A stretch of DNA of 56,766 nucleotides from Hydrogenophaga sp. (lineage in GTDB: Bacteria; Pseudomonadota; Gammaproteobacteria; Burkholderiales; Burkholderiaceae_C), in the NCBI GenBank assembly GCA_030696525.1, contig JAUYSB010000251.1, positions 1-56,766 of the forward strand, read 5' to 3'. This document shows positions 49,320-56,766 of this stretch, piece after piece. The notes under the pieces are model-generated. The model saw only the letters and a list, made by a program, of their open reading frames with translations. It had not been told where the DNA came from and ran no database searches. Each line of letters starts with the position of its first letter. Position 1 is the first letter of the stretch. The translations under genes were made by a program, and so were the position numbers.

Positions 49320-50063
49320 ATGCCCGCATCAAAGCGCACTCTGACCCAAGACGAGATCAAGAAGTCGATTGACTCATCACATATCCCAATCTCCAACTGG
49401 AAAGATCTTCATGGGAAGCTCGAATCAATGCGAGATTCCGGGTGGATTTTTCGGGGCGTGTCATCGCCGAAGCACTACCTAGTGCCAAGCATCGGTCGTG
49501 AAGTCGTCTACGGGTCATACAAGCTCGCACAAGAGCAAAGACTGTTCGAAGAATTCAAGAATCGAGCTATCGCACTCGTAATTGACCCACGATTTGATGA
49601 TTGGGATTGGCTGGCATATGCCCAACACATTGGCGTTCCAACGCGCCTCCTAGATTGGTCGGTCAACCCACTGGTGGCTCTGTACTTCGCACTTGAGTCG
49701 GACGCGGATACAGATCGGGTTGTGTACGCGGTTCAGTACTCAAAGTACATCCACGAGGTGGATCATCGCAATACAAGTCCGTTCGCCAACACAAAGGAAG
49801 GTCGCTTCACCGCGCCTCTAGCGTTCGATCGCATTCGTGCTCAGCGAGGCATCTTCACTATCCACCCACATCCGACGAAGGTCTTTCACCCTGAAGGGTT
49901 AAAAAGCTTCCTCGTCAAGCAGTCACTAGTAAAAGACTTTCGAAAGCGTCTCTTCAAGTACGGCATAGACCATTGGCATGTCTATCCAGATGCCCACGGT
50001 CTCGGTTTACAACTTGCTTGGCAATTTAAGAACAAAGTCGGCCTGGGTTCTCTATTCGTATAG
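49320..50063 (+). CDS. FRG-domain protein
   Basis: 247 residues from MPASKRTLTQDEIKK, with AAGG just upstream. The FRG domain is clear: WIFRGVSSPKHYLVPSIGRE and AQHIGVPTRLLDWSVNPLVALYFALES. The domain is common in phage-defence neighbourhoods, but its activity is not well defined. It borders a type III restriction-modification pair on the opposite strand (convergent). Confidence 0.85.
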   Translation: MPASKRTLTQDEIKKSIDSSHIPISNWKDLHGKLESMRDSGWIFRGVSSPKHYLVPSIGREVVYGSYKLAQEQRLFEEFKNRAIALVIDPRFDDWDWLAYAQHIGVPTRLLDWSVNPLVALYFALESDADTDRVVYAVQYSKYIHEVDHRNTSPFANTKEGRFTAPLAFDRIRAQRGIFTIHPHPTKVFHPEGLKSFLVKQSLVKDFRKRLFKYGIDHWHVYPDAHGLGLQLAWQFKNKVGLGSLFV

Positions 50064-50439
50064 GGCGGCACGAATGATTTCTAACCATTCCATCGAGCGG
50101 ATGTCTTGCCGGCTGCGCCGTCAAGCCACCGCTCATGGTAAACGTTGAACGACCGCATTCCCATTTGATGACAGGCCGCTGCTGGCCCTAACCGGGTTTA
50201 CCCGAAGCCCGCCGGAAGCTGACCTTGGCGAGATGGGAAACCTTGCCGAAGGGTCGCTTCCTGGCCCCACCCCCGACGGACACTGCCGGCCACAAGCTGT
50301 CATTCCTGAGTAGCAGGTATGCAGAACTTGAAATTTGATTGGCGATATTGTCAGTAGCCTGCTGCTCAGCACAGACATGTTTGTGACCAAACTTGAGACA
50401 GTAGCTAACCGCCATGTTAGCTAGCGGGAGTTCAAACCA
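50064..50439. other. Spacer between the FRG gene and res
   Basis: 376 bp with no gene-like frame, repeat or terminator that I can recognise. Confidence 0.4.
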
Positions 50440-52809
50440 TCACTTCAAGCACTCCTTGACAGCCTTGTCCAAATCATCCACATGGATCGGCGTCGGAGTT
50501 CCAGACTTCATCTTCCAAACGGTGTAGCCGCCCTTGATGGCCTTGCCACGCAATTCGGTTTGCTTGCCTTCGCTGATGAAGCGCACTTTAACCTTGGTCT
50601 TTCCACCGTCTTGGATGTCGAAGAGTTTTCGAGCCACGGCATCTGACAGCAGATGCGAGCCCTTGGTGTCCAAGCAATAGACCATGTTGCCCTTCCAGAC
50701 GATGAAGTCCGGATAGAACGAGGCCGTATCGCCTTCTGAGAGCAAGGGGATATGGAAGCCCCCGGCGCTCGGGTTCCGGTGCCAAGTATTTCCAACTTTG
50801 TCCAAGGCCTGCGCGAAAGGCAGCTCGAACTTGTTGAAGCCCGCATATCGTTCATACAACCCATTGGTGAACGCCTGCGCATTCTTTGGGACTCGCAACG
50901 CGCCAAAGCGGAATGGCCGCACGGTTTCATAAACCAGCTCGGCTTGTTGATAATAGGCCTCGACAATTTCGCGCGCCACTTTATCCGCCGCCTTGTTCGC
51001 ATTGCTTTGAACCTGCACACGTACGTCAAATTTCGGGTCATTGAAATCGGAAACCGCCAACGCTCGGTTTGAACGGGAGCGCAGAGCCGTGTTGACCAGC
51101 CAGCGAAGCCGAACCGGGTTCGTGTGGCCTTCCGCTGTCCAATTGGGAGCCCCGCCATCGGCGCCGAGGTCCTTCAAGTCGATCACTTGGGAAGCGACAT
51201 GCGCCTGGCCGTAGGTGTCAGGACTACCGTCGGAAAAGGTGGGGAACTCCCCGATGATTTCAGCGATGCGCTCGCAGGCCGCTTCGGCATCCACATTGAC
51301 ATGGCACAGCGGAGCATCGAGGTCATCTTTGGGGCGCAGTTCTTCCGATCCAGACCCTGAACCCCCGAAGTTGCCCACGATCTCGATGGGCGTTCCTTCG
51401 GCCTGCAGCTTTGCTTTGACAGCGCCAATGGCATCGACAAAGACGCTTTGGCTGTCCACGCGCAGGAAGAAGTGCGCCGAGTTGAGCAGGGGATTATCGT
51501 AGTGTGTCGCGCCGTATTGCCGCAGCACCCGGCCAATCACTTGCTCCACCTGAATCGAGGAGCCCATGCTCTTGTCGATGTAGGCGAGATAGCAAGCCGG
51601 ATCATCCCATCCCTCTTGCAGCGAGAGGTTGAAGATGATGTGTTGATAGTCGCCCGCGGTGAACTCGTCGAAGTCGCTTTCACCCTTGGAAAACAGGTTC
51701 ACCTCTTCGGGCTTATTTCCATCGACAAAGCTCAAATTCGCGTAGATGGCCACCGACTTGGGATCGACGCCTTTCTCTTCGACCAGATAGCGCCAAATCC
51801 GAATGGGCGGCGCCTTTCGATGCGCGAATGGCTTGGTGTGGTCATCCTTTTCGCCATCATCCGCAATGTTGGTTTTGCAAACATAGATGGCTTTCGGCTT
51901 GAAGCCCAGGCTGCGGGCATCGATCTCTTCGGTCAGCGCGTCCAGCCGCCCGGTTAGGTCATCAAGACATCGCTCCATCGGTGCAGTCGTGCCGTCGAAA
52001 TGAATGGCCCGTTTGACGAGTTGCGCATCCACAACCTTCGCGCTATCGACGGCGGTTGTAATGAATCGCTTGATGTCTGGCTTGCCATCTTCGTCAGTGG
52101 CGCCCAATGCCTTGAATGCATCACTTTCGCCGTCGGCCTCATCGACCCACAGCTTGATGTGTTGGATGACCGACTTATTGAAGCTGTCAGGCAGCTTTAA
52201 CGTCGCAGACGCCAACAGGTAGGCATCCGGCTCCAACTCCGCGAGCAGCTCGGTTTGCTGCTCGGACAGATTGTGGCCTTCGTCATAGACGATCAGCAGA
52301 GGCCTGCGCTTGCCGCTATCGGTTCGCTCAATCAAGCGTTCCCACGGCGACTTGTCACCAAAGAGGTCTTGGTCTCGCTTGTAGATGTTGAGCGCGCCTT
52401 CGGACTGGTCCTTGTTGTTGAACAGGCCGGTTGTGGCAATCACCATCAACGGTGTCGAACTGTCCGCGATCAGCTCGGGACTTAGTTGTGCGATGTTGAT
52501 GACTCGGAAACCATCAACGATTTCGCTGTACTTGCCGCCGCCCGAAAAGTTCGTATAGGTCTGCGCGACGACCGACTTGGCCTTTGACATCCAAAACACT
52601 ATGGGTTCGCATTCGAAGTGCGCTCGCATTAATGCTACGGACTGCGCGAGGACCGGCGTTTTTCCAGCACCTGTCAGGGCTGACAAGGCTTGGAAGAAGG
52701 CGCGCGGCTTGTGACCTTTGCGTGGCCTGTCAGGGTGATTGGCGAAGAATGCGTATCGGTCGGATATCGACTTGGCGGCCTCGGATTGAAATACCTTGAG
52801 TTCAAGCAT
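50440..52809 (-). CDS. res: Type III restriction endonuclease subunit Res
   Basis: 789 residues from MLELKVFQSEAAKSI, overlapping the end of mod by 8 bp. SF2 helicase core: motif I ALTGAGKT, motif II VYDEGHN, motif III LLASATL, motif VI QVEQVIGRVLRQYG. A C-terminal PD-(D/E)xK nuclease is seen in FYPDFIVWKGNMVYCLDTKG, with Asp instead of Glu in the (D/E)xK triplet. With Mod it cuts DNA after ATP-driven travel between two inversely oriented unmethylated sites. Longer upstream frame is part of mod. Confidence 0.93.
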   Translation of the reverse strand: MLELKVFQSEAAKSISDRYAFFANHPDRPRKGHKPRAFFQALSALTGAGKTPVLAQSVALMRAHFECEPIVFWMSKAKSVVAQTYTNFSGGGKYSEIVDGFRVINIAQLSPELIADSSTPLMVIATTGLFNNKDQSEGALNIYKRDQDLFGDKSPWERLIERTDSGKRRPLLIVYDEGHNLSEQQTELLAELEPDAYLLASATLKLPDSFNKSVIQHIKLWVDEADGESDAFKALGATDEDGKPDIKRFITTAVDSAKVVDAQLVKRAIHFDGTTAPMERCLDDLTGRLDALTEEIDARSLGFKPKAIYVCKTNIADDGEKDDHTKPFAHRKAPPIRIWRYLVEEKGVDPKSVAIYANLSFVDGNKPEEVNLFSKGESDFDEFTAGDYQHIIFNLSLQEGWDDPACYLAYIDKSMGSSIQVEQVIGRVLRQYGATHYDNPLLNSAHFFLRVDSQSVFVDAIGAVKAKLQAEGTPIEIVGNFGGSGSGSEELRPKDDLDAPLCHVNVDAEAACERIAEIIGEFPTFSDGSPDTYGQAHVASQVIDLKDLGADGGAPNWTAEGHTNPVRLRWLVNTALRSRSNRALAVSDFNDPKFDVRVQVQSNANKAADKVAREIVEAYYQQAELVYETVRPFRFGALRVPKNAQAFTNGLYERYAGFNKFELPFAQALDKVGNTWHRNPSAGGFHIPLLSEGDTASFYPDFIVWKGNMVYCLDTKGSHLLSDAVARKLFDIQDGGKTKVKVRFISEGKQTELRGKAIKGGYTVWKMKSGTPTPIHVDDLDKAVKECLK

Positions 52810-54808
52810 CCGTTGTTTCCTCCGAATTTTCGTTGTTGTAGGCGTCGGAGCGTTGGTTGAATCCGATGTGTTCCAGTACTGAGTCAGGGATCTTGTAAAA
52901 CTCGATTCCGGTGCCCGTATAGGGCGCCATAGAGGCGTAAACATGATAGCGCGAGGCAAGCTTCGCCGCCTTCGCTTCTTCGACAATTCGTTTGAAAGCC
53001 TCGCGATTGAGAGCCGATTTCTGGTCCGGAGCATCCCAGATAAGGAAGAAGCCTTCGTCCTTGGGATTCACGGCAAACAGATGACGATGCGAGCCAGCAG
53101 GCAGGCGGCGCAAATACGATTTTGCCTTCTCGTTCTTATCCCAATAGCTAGTTAGCAGTAGGTCAATCATTTCTTCGCGGGCGAGGGCGGTTACTGCTTC
53201 TGCATCGATCTTCTCGCGCTTTAGTTCAATAAACCGGAAGCCACTATGTATTGGGTTTGCAGGGCCACTCGCCCAATGTCCCGTAATCACCCTCTTAATT
53301 CGCTCGGCTGTTAGCGTAGATGCATAGTGGTCACCTTTTTCGGTATTTCCTTGCTCTATCAAAATGAAGCGGCGGTTTGCGTCAGATTCAGCATTTAATT
53401 CCAATGCCGCGTGACCTGTTGTTCCGGAGCCTGCGAATGGATCCAACACCACTCCATCTGGCTTGCACCAGAGTTGAATAATTTTCTTTATTAGACGTAG
53501 AGGTTTGACGGTTTGGAATCCATGGTCTAACCCGACCACAGCAGCAAGCTCTTTGATCCCCGATTGACTATGTCCAGACTCCGTATATGCCCACGACGCA
53601 CTGCCAATTTCGAACGGGGAATCATAGTCTTCGTTTGACCACCAAGACAGAGGAACTTTGCCTTTCTTGACATCCTTCAGGTAGGTCTTCAAACGCGGTG
53701 CGCCATCTCCTTTCTTTGTGAAAAAAAGTTTTGGCCATTGACCGCGTTCATATACTTTCTGGGCGGCATCTCTCGATTTTCGAAGCAGGGCTTCGCTATC
53801 TACTGCCTTACCATCAATGAATTTACACCCTTTTATAACAAGAGCTTTGACATTGATCTGTTTGCCTTTTTTGTCTATCAAGCAAACATTGTCCCCAATG
53901 ATTTTTTCTTCGTAGATGGATCCCCACTCTTCGAGCCACCCCTTCATGGACGCTTTAGCGGAACGCCAATAGTTGGCCCCAGGGTAGTGCATCTCCCCCG
54001 TGAACGGGGACTGAATTCCATAGGCGGCTTTTGCATCGCCACTTGCAGCTGTGGGATTCCCTCCTGTCTTTTTACTGTCCCACAATCCTTCTGGATCGTC
54101 GTCTGGATTGCCATAAATCGCATCCATTGCAGCGGTTCGTTCTTCCAAGCGAGTCTTGGACCGTTCGGTTTCTTTTGCATAGATCAACACATATTCCGTC
54201 GCAGTGGAGATGTGCTTTGAATCAGACTTTGGCGCGTAAGATTTTTGCCAGTTAATGATTCCTATGCGATTTTCTTCTTTGAAAATCTCATCCATTAGCA
54301 TTCCAAGGCGAAACAACTCACGATGGTCGATGCAGATTGCAATGACACCTCCGGGCTTGAGCATTTCGCGCATCATCCAGATGCGGGGCGTCATGAATTT
54401 GAGCCACTTGCTATGGCGTGACCCATCATCCTTTGGCACCAAGTCGCCCAAGTCCGGATCGTTGGGGTCTTTGTCCCACTTGTCGTTGTAGCGGAAGTCC
54501 TCGCCCGTGTTGTAGGGCGGATCAGTCACGATCAGGTCAACTTGTCCGCGGTGCTTGTAGAGCGTCACCATGGTGGACAGGTTCTCCCCGTCCCAAATCT
54601 CGTTTTGTGCTTGATGCGACTCGTCGCCGACTGAGTGCTTTTTGACAATCTTGCTCAGCTTCGGCTTCACCTGCCGGATGATCTGCCAGGGCGCAGTACG
54701 GCCCGTGTAGCTCATCACGATGCCATCTTTGCCAGTGTCTCGCGACGCGGCCTCATGCTCTTGCAGCAGCCGGATCAGCGCCGAGCGCGGCAGTTGTTCG
54801 AAATCCAT
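52802..54808 (-). CDS. mod: Type III adenine methyltransferase subunit Mod
   Basis: 668 residues from MDFEQLPRSALIRLL, with GAAGGG before the ATG. Motif IV is TDPPYNTG (near residue 105) and motif I LDPFAGSGTTGHAALELN comes later, the order of beta-class N6-adenine methyltransferases. The long middle segment should contain the target-recognition domain. It is transcribed before res, with overlapping ends. Confidence 0.94.
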   Translation of the reverse strand: MDFEQLPRSALIRLLQEHEAASRDTGKDGIVMSYTGRTAPWQIIRQVKPKLSKIVKKHSVGDESHQAQNEIWDGENLSTMVTLYKHRGQVDLIVTDPPYNTGEDFRYNDKWDKDPNDPDLGDLVPKDDGSRHSKWLKFMTPRIWMMREMLKPGGVIAICIDHRELFRLGMLMDEIFKEENRIGIINWQKSYAPKSDSKHISTATEYVLIYAKETERSKTRLEERTAAMDAIYGNPDDDPEGLWDSKKTGGNPTAASGDAKAAYGIQSPFTGEMHYPGANYWRSAKASMKGWLEEWGSIYEEKIIGDNVCLIDKKGKQINVKALVIKGCKFIDGKAVDSEALLRKSRDAAQKVYERGQWPKLFFTKKGDGAPRLKTYLKDVKKGKVPLSWWSNEDYDSPFEIGSASWAYTESGHSQSGIKELAAVVGLDHGFQTVKPLRLIKKIIQLWCKPDGVVLDPFAGSGTTGHAALELNAESDANRRFILIEQGNTEKGDHYASTLTAERIKRVITGHWASGPANPIHSGFRFIELKREKIDAEAVTALAREEMIDLLLTSYWDKNEKAKSYLRRLPAGSHRHLFAVNPKDEGFFLIWDAPDQKSALNREAFKRIVEEAKAAKLASRYHVYASMAPYTGTGIEFYKIPDSVLEHIGFNQRSDAYNNENSEETTDA

Positions 54809-55193
54809 GTGTTCCCTTCGTCGAGGCAACGCCCGGCGAACGCAGCGCGATGGACTCGCTTGTCTGCTTGGGTCAGTAGATGGCTGGGCGCGCTTTCGTG
54901 ATCCTCATATCATACCCTCAGGAAAAGTCAGAAAATGCCCCTCCAGGATGAGTCCATAGTCGGCCCTGAAATATTCATTTCACACCCCGACTGCGCGTGA
55001 TGCCGGCCAGCGCGGTGTGTCCGCCAGCCAAGTGCGCAGCGACCCAGGGTGACTTGTTATCGCCTTGCAATCCAGCAGTCTGCGATTAAGAAACAAGATT
55101 TATGGCTCGTGTGTCAGCTGTGGGTCGCCTACAGACGCTGCTATCGGCCAATACCAGTCGGTCACCCTGGAGCCTTGCCAAGGAATGGCTAGC
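54809..55193. other. Spacer upstream of mod
   Basis: 385 bp without a gene-like frame. It must hold the mod promoter; no clear -35/-10 pair, repeat or terminator recognised. Confidence 0.4.
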
Positions 55194-55610
55194 CTAGGAA
55201 CTGGCCAGCCACGACGCTATCCTTTTTTGCGTCTCTGGATCAGAAATTCCAGTGGTTGGCTTGCAAAGCACCAGAGTACCGGAAACAAGTTCTGAAAACT
55301 CGTCCTCTTCGTCGTCCAGTATCAAGGCTGCAGTTATCTCTGGATGCGTAGCGAGGTAGTTCATGATCGCCTCGCCCTTGTGACCGTCCGAAACGGCCCC
55401 ATCAATCCAAGGGCTGATCGGCTGCAAGAAGTCTTTGAGGGTGTCAAGATCAAAATGCTCACGCCAAGATGAGTGGATAACCACGCGCACATCGGTGGTC
55501 GATGTCAGTAGCAGTGCCAGTTGATCGGTCCATTCGAACGGTAGGCGCGTTCCGGGCGGGCCACCCGTGCTGTGCAAGACACCATCAAAGTCCAAGAATA
55601 TGACGCGCAT
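55194..55610 (-). CDS. HAD hydrolase of the Swiss-army-knife RNA-repair type, copy 1
   Basis: 138 residues; AAGG before the ATG. HAD motif I FLDFDGVLHST, motif II-like VVIHSSWREHF, and ALILDDEEDEF near the end. The SSWR and short core are typical of HAD domains in multi-domain RNA-repair proteins, here free-standing. Expected to remove phosphate groups, possibly from RNA ends. Twenty-five bases after copy 2, one operon. Confidence 0.8.
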   Translation of the reverse strand: MRVIFLDFDGVLHSTGGPPGTRLPFEWTDQLALLLTSTTDVRVVIHSSWREHFDLDTLKDFLQPISPWIDGAVSDGHKGEAIMNYLATHPEITAALILDDEEDEFSELVSGTLVLCKPTTGISDPETQKRIASWLASS

Positions 55611-55635
55611 AGTTTTCGCCCTTGCAGATCCCGGT

Positions 55636-56070
55636 TCAGTGGGGCATTTGGTCTGTGGCGGCGAGCCAGGCGATCACTGCCGCTTGGACGTGCGGTTCGG
55701 ACAGCCCTTTTTTCGGGTCGCAAACAATGAGTTCAGCGGGCGGCGGTGTGGGAAATTCAGACAGCTGATCATCCAGGATGAGAAACGCCTCGACGTCAGG
55801 TCGGGATTCCAGCCACGCTTGGATGGATGGCCAGCGCTCCAAGTTCGCCGGCGTCACGCCCATCCAGGTGCGTGCTGGGATGCGTAATCGCCCATTCAGA
55901 AAGTCCGGTGAAGTGTTCCTGCGCGCCGACGCGTGGACCACAACGCGAACATCAGAATACCCTGAAATCAACTCCATCAAAATGGGGAGCCAGACGTACT
56001 CTCGCATGATCGCCCCACGCCCATGCGTGGCATGCAGAACCCCATCAAAATCAACAAATATCACTCGCAT
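55636..56070 (-). CDS. HAD hydrolase of the Swiss-army-knife RNA-repair type, copy 2
   Basis: 144 residues from MRVIFVDFDGVLHATHG; the longer frame has no ribosome site. Motif I VDFDGVLH; the SSWR motif reads HASARRN, so the usual Ser/Trp pair is altered; AFLILDDQLSEF is present. Probably a diverged paralogue of copy 1. Confidence 0.78.
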   Translation of the reverse strand: MRVIFVDFDGVLHATHGRGAIMREYVWLPILMELISGYSDVRVVVHASARRNTSPDFLNGRLRIPARTWMGVTPANLERWPSIQAWLESRPDVEAFLILDDQLSEFPTPPPAELIVCDPKKGLSEPHVQAAVIAWLAATDQMPH

Positions 56071-56197
56071 CTGGCTGGGCGGTTCGAGAGATCCTCGACT
56101 TGCAATGGACGGCCGGCTGTGAGGATACCTGCTGGCGCCAACCAGTAGGAGATGGCGCCAGCAGCAGGGTTTTCTGTGGCGGCTTAAAGTCCACTTC

Positions 56198-56650
56198 ATG
56201 TTCACCCTCTTCTTGGACTTTGATGGCGTGCTTCACCCTGAGTTTTGCCATCCATCCAAGTACTTTTCTAGTCTCGCTCATTTTGAAGGCGCTGTGCGGC
56301 GCATGCCGGACGTGCGCGTTGTGATCTCAAGCACGTGGCGTCTTCAGCGGACGCTGGAGCAGTTGCGGGACTTATTTTCCGCAGATGTCGCGCGCCTGAT
56401 TGTTGGCGTGACGCCCGTCGCCAGTACGCTAGAGAGTGTCCCTGATTCGCTTCTCGGTTACGAGCGAGAAGCCGAGTGCGTGGCGTGGCTGCGTTCGCGC
56501 CAGGAGTCGCATTTTCCTTGGCTTGCACTTGACGACCGAGCGTGGTTGTTCAGGCCCTTCAGCCAATTTTTATATTTGACTGATGGCGAAGTTGGTCTGA
56601 CGCAAGAGCTGGCCGAGGGGCTGGTCGCAAAAGTTGCGTCGCTGCGCTAG
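56198..56650 (+). CDS. HAD hydrolase of the Swiss-army-knife RNA-repair type, copy 3
   Basis: 150 residues. Motif I FLDFDGVLHPEF, VVISSTWRLQR, and WLALDDRAWLF. Divergent from copies 1 and 2 across 127 bp. The three proteins share length and motif order but differ strongly in between, so they are old paralogues rather than a recent tandem duplication. Confidence 0.78.
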   Translation: MFTLFLDFDGVLHPEFCHPSKYFSSLAHFEGAVRRMPDVRVVISSTWRLQRTLEQLRDLFSADVARLIVGVTPVASTLESVPDSLLGYEREAECVAWLRSRQESHFPWLALDDRAWLFRPFSQFLYLTDGEVGLTQELAEGLVAKVASLR

Positions 56651-56766
56651 GGCGGGTGCGCAAGCGTCCAGATTGACCGAATGCGCAACTTTTGGTGGCA
56701 GGGTAATTGGTGGAATCGTTATAAGGAAACCGAAATCGCCGCCCCTTTACCGTCGCGGCGGCGATA

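Noticed and set aside
1-56766. CRISPR array, tRNA or rRNA genes
   Set aside because: No evenly spaced direct repeats and no cloverleaf or rRNA-like stretch were recognised on either strand; a DinG gene alone does not imply a type IV CRISPR system.

Overview
The window looks like part of a large plasmid (or similar accessory replicon) of a betaproteobacterium, most likely order Burkholderiales. This is an inference from the moderately high GC, the mix of gene families and the lack of core housekeeping genes. No rRNA, tRNA or CRISPR array was seen. Most genes are short, uncharacterised and transcribed singly or in pairs, and many are followed by clear intrinsic terminators. No replication initiator, partition or conjugation gene was recognised.

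Layout. 0-5.3 kb is an SOS/repair block: a 3'-truncated umuC, umuD, an ISXO2-like (IS1595 family) insertion that sits inside the LexA operator shared by umuDC and dinG, then dinG. 5.3-12 kb holds small membrane, exported and unknown proteins, including a DUF4344-type metallopeptidase fused to cytochrome c. 12.3-19.5 kb has a DUF1173 gene, two bactofilins in an operon with an exported protein and a DUF882 (M15-like) protein, an HDOD protein, a DsbC-like isomerase and a three-gene unknown operon. 19.6-24 kb contains unknown and AT-richer genes, an XRE regulator, and a large structured non-coding stretch with a perfect DnaA box. 24-29.3 kb encodes DNA-processing proteins: a PAPS-reductase-like PP-loop protein, a beta sliding clamp with an altered and extended C-terminus, a secreted SNase-type nuclease, a CoiA-like protein and a DprA-like SLOG protein. 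29.3-46 kb is a run of mostly unknown genes with a HigBA-type toxin-antitoxin pair, a HipA/YjjJ kinase, a DpdA/TGT-like enzyme and thymidine kinase. 46-49 kb is an IS21-family element. 49.3-56.7 kb is a defence-like island: an FRG-domain protein, type III restriction-modification (mod/res) and three HAD proteins of the Swiss-army-knife type.

Three repeated sequence systems tie the replicon together and are not explained by protein-coding genes. (1) Thirteen leader elements plus one remnant, on both strands, each lying just upstream of a start codon. The typical form is a GCUGC-CGNN-GCAGC hairpin, a pyrimidine-rich link ending in (A)ACCC, a GGGC/GCCC hairpin closed by GGGU, and a downstream arm that can re-pair with the second hairpin to form a terminator-like stem. 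They look like a family of riboregulatory attenuators used as a common control for accessory plasmid genes. (2) Eight copies of a 15-17 bp intergenic palindrome, GCAAAMCNGKTTTGC, several of them in the loops of terminators. (3) Two copies of a 10-11 bp inverted repeat with a fixed 12-bp spacer (arms AGAGCAAGTG).

All functional calls come from reading motifs in the sequence. No database search, structure prediction or alignment was run.
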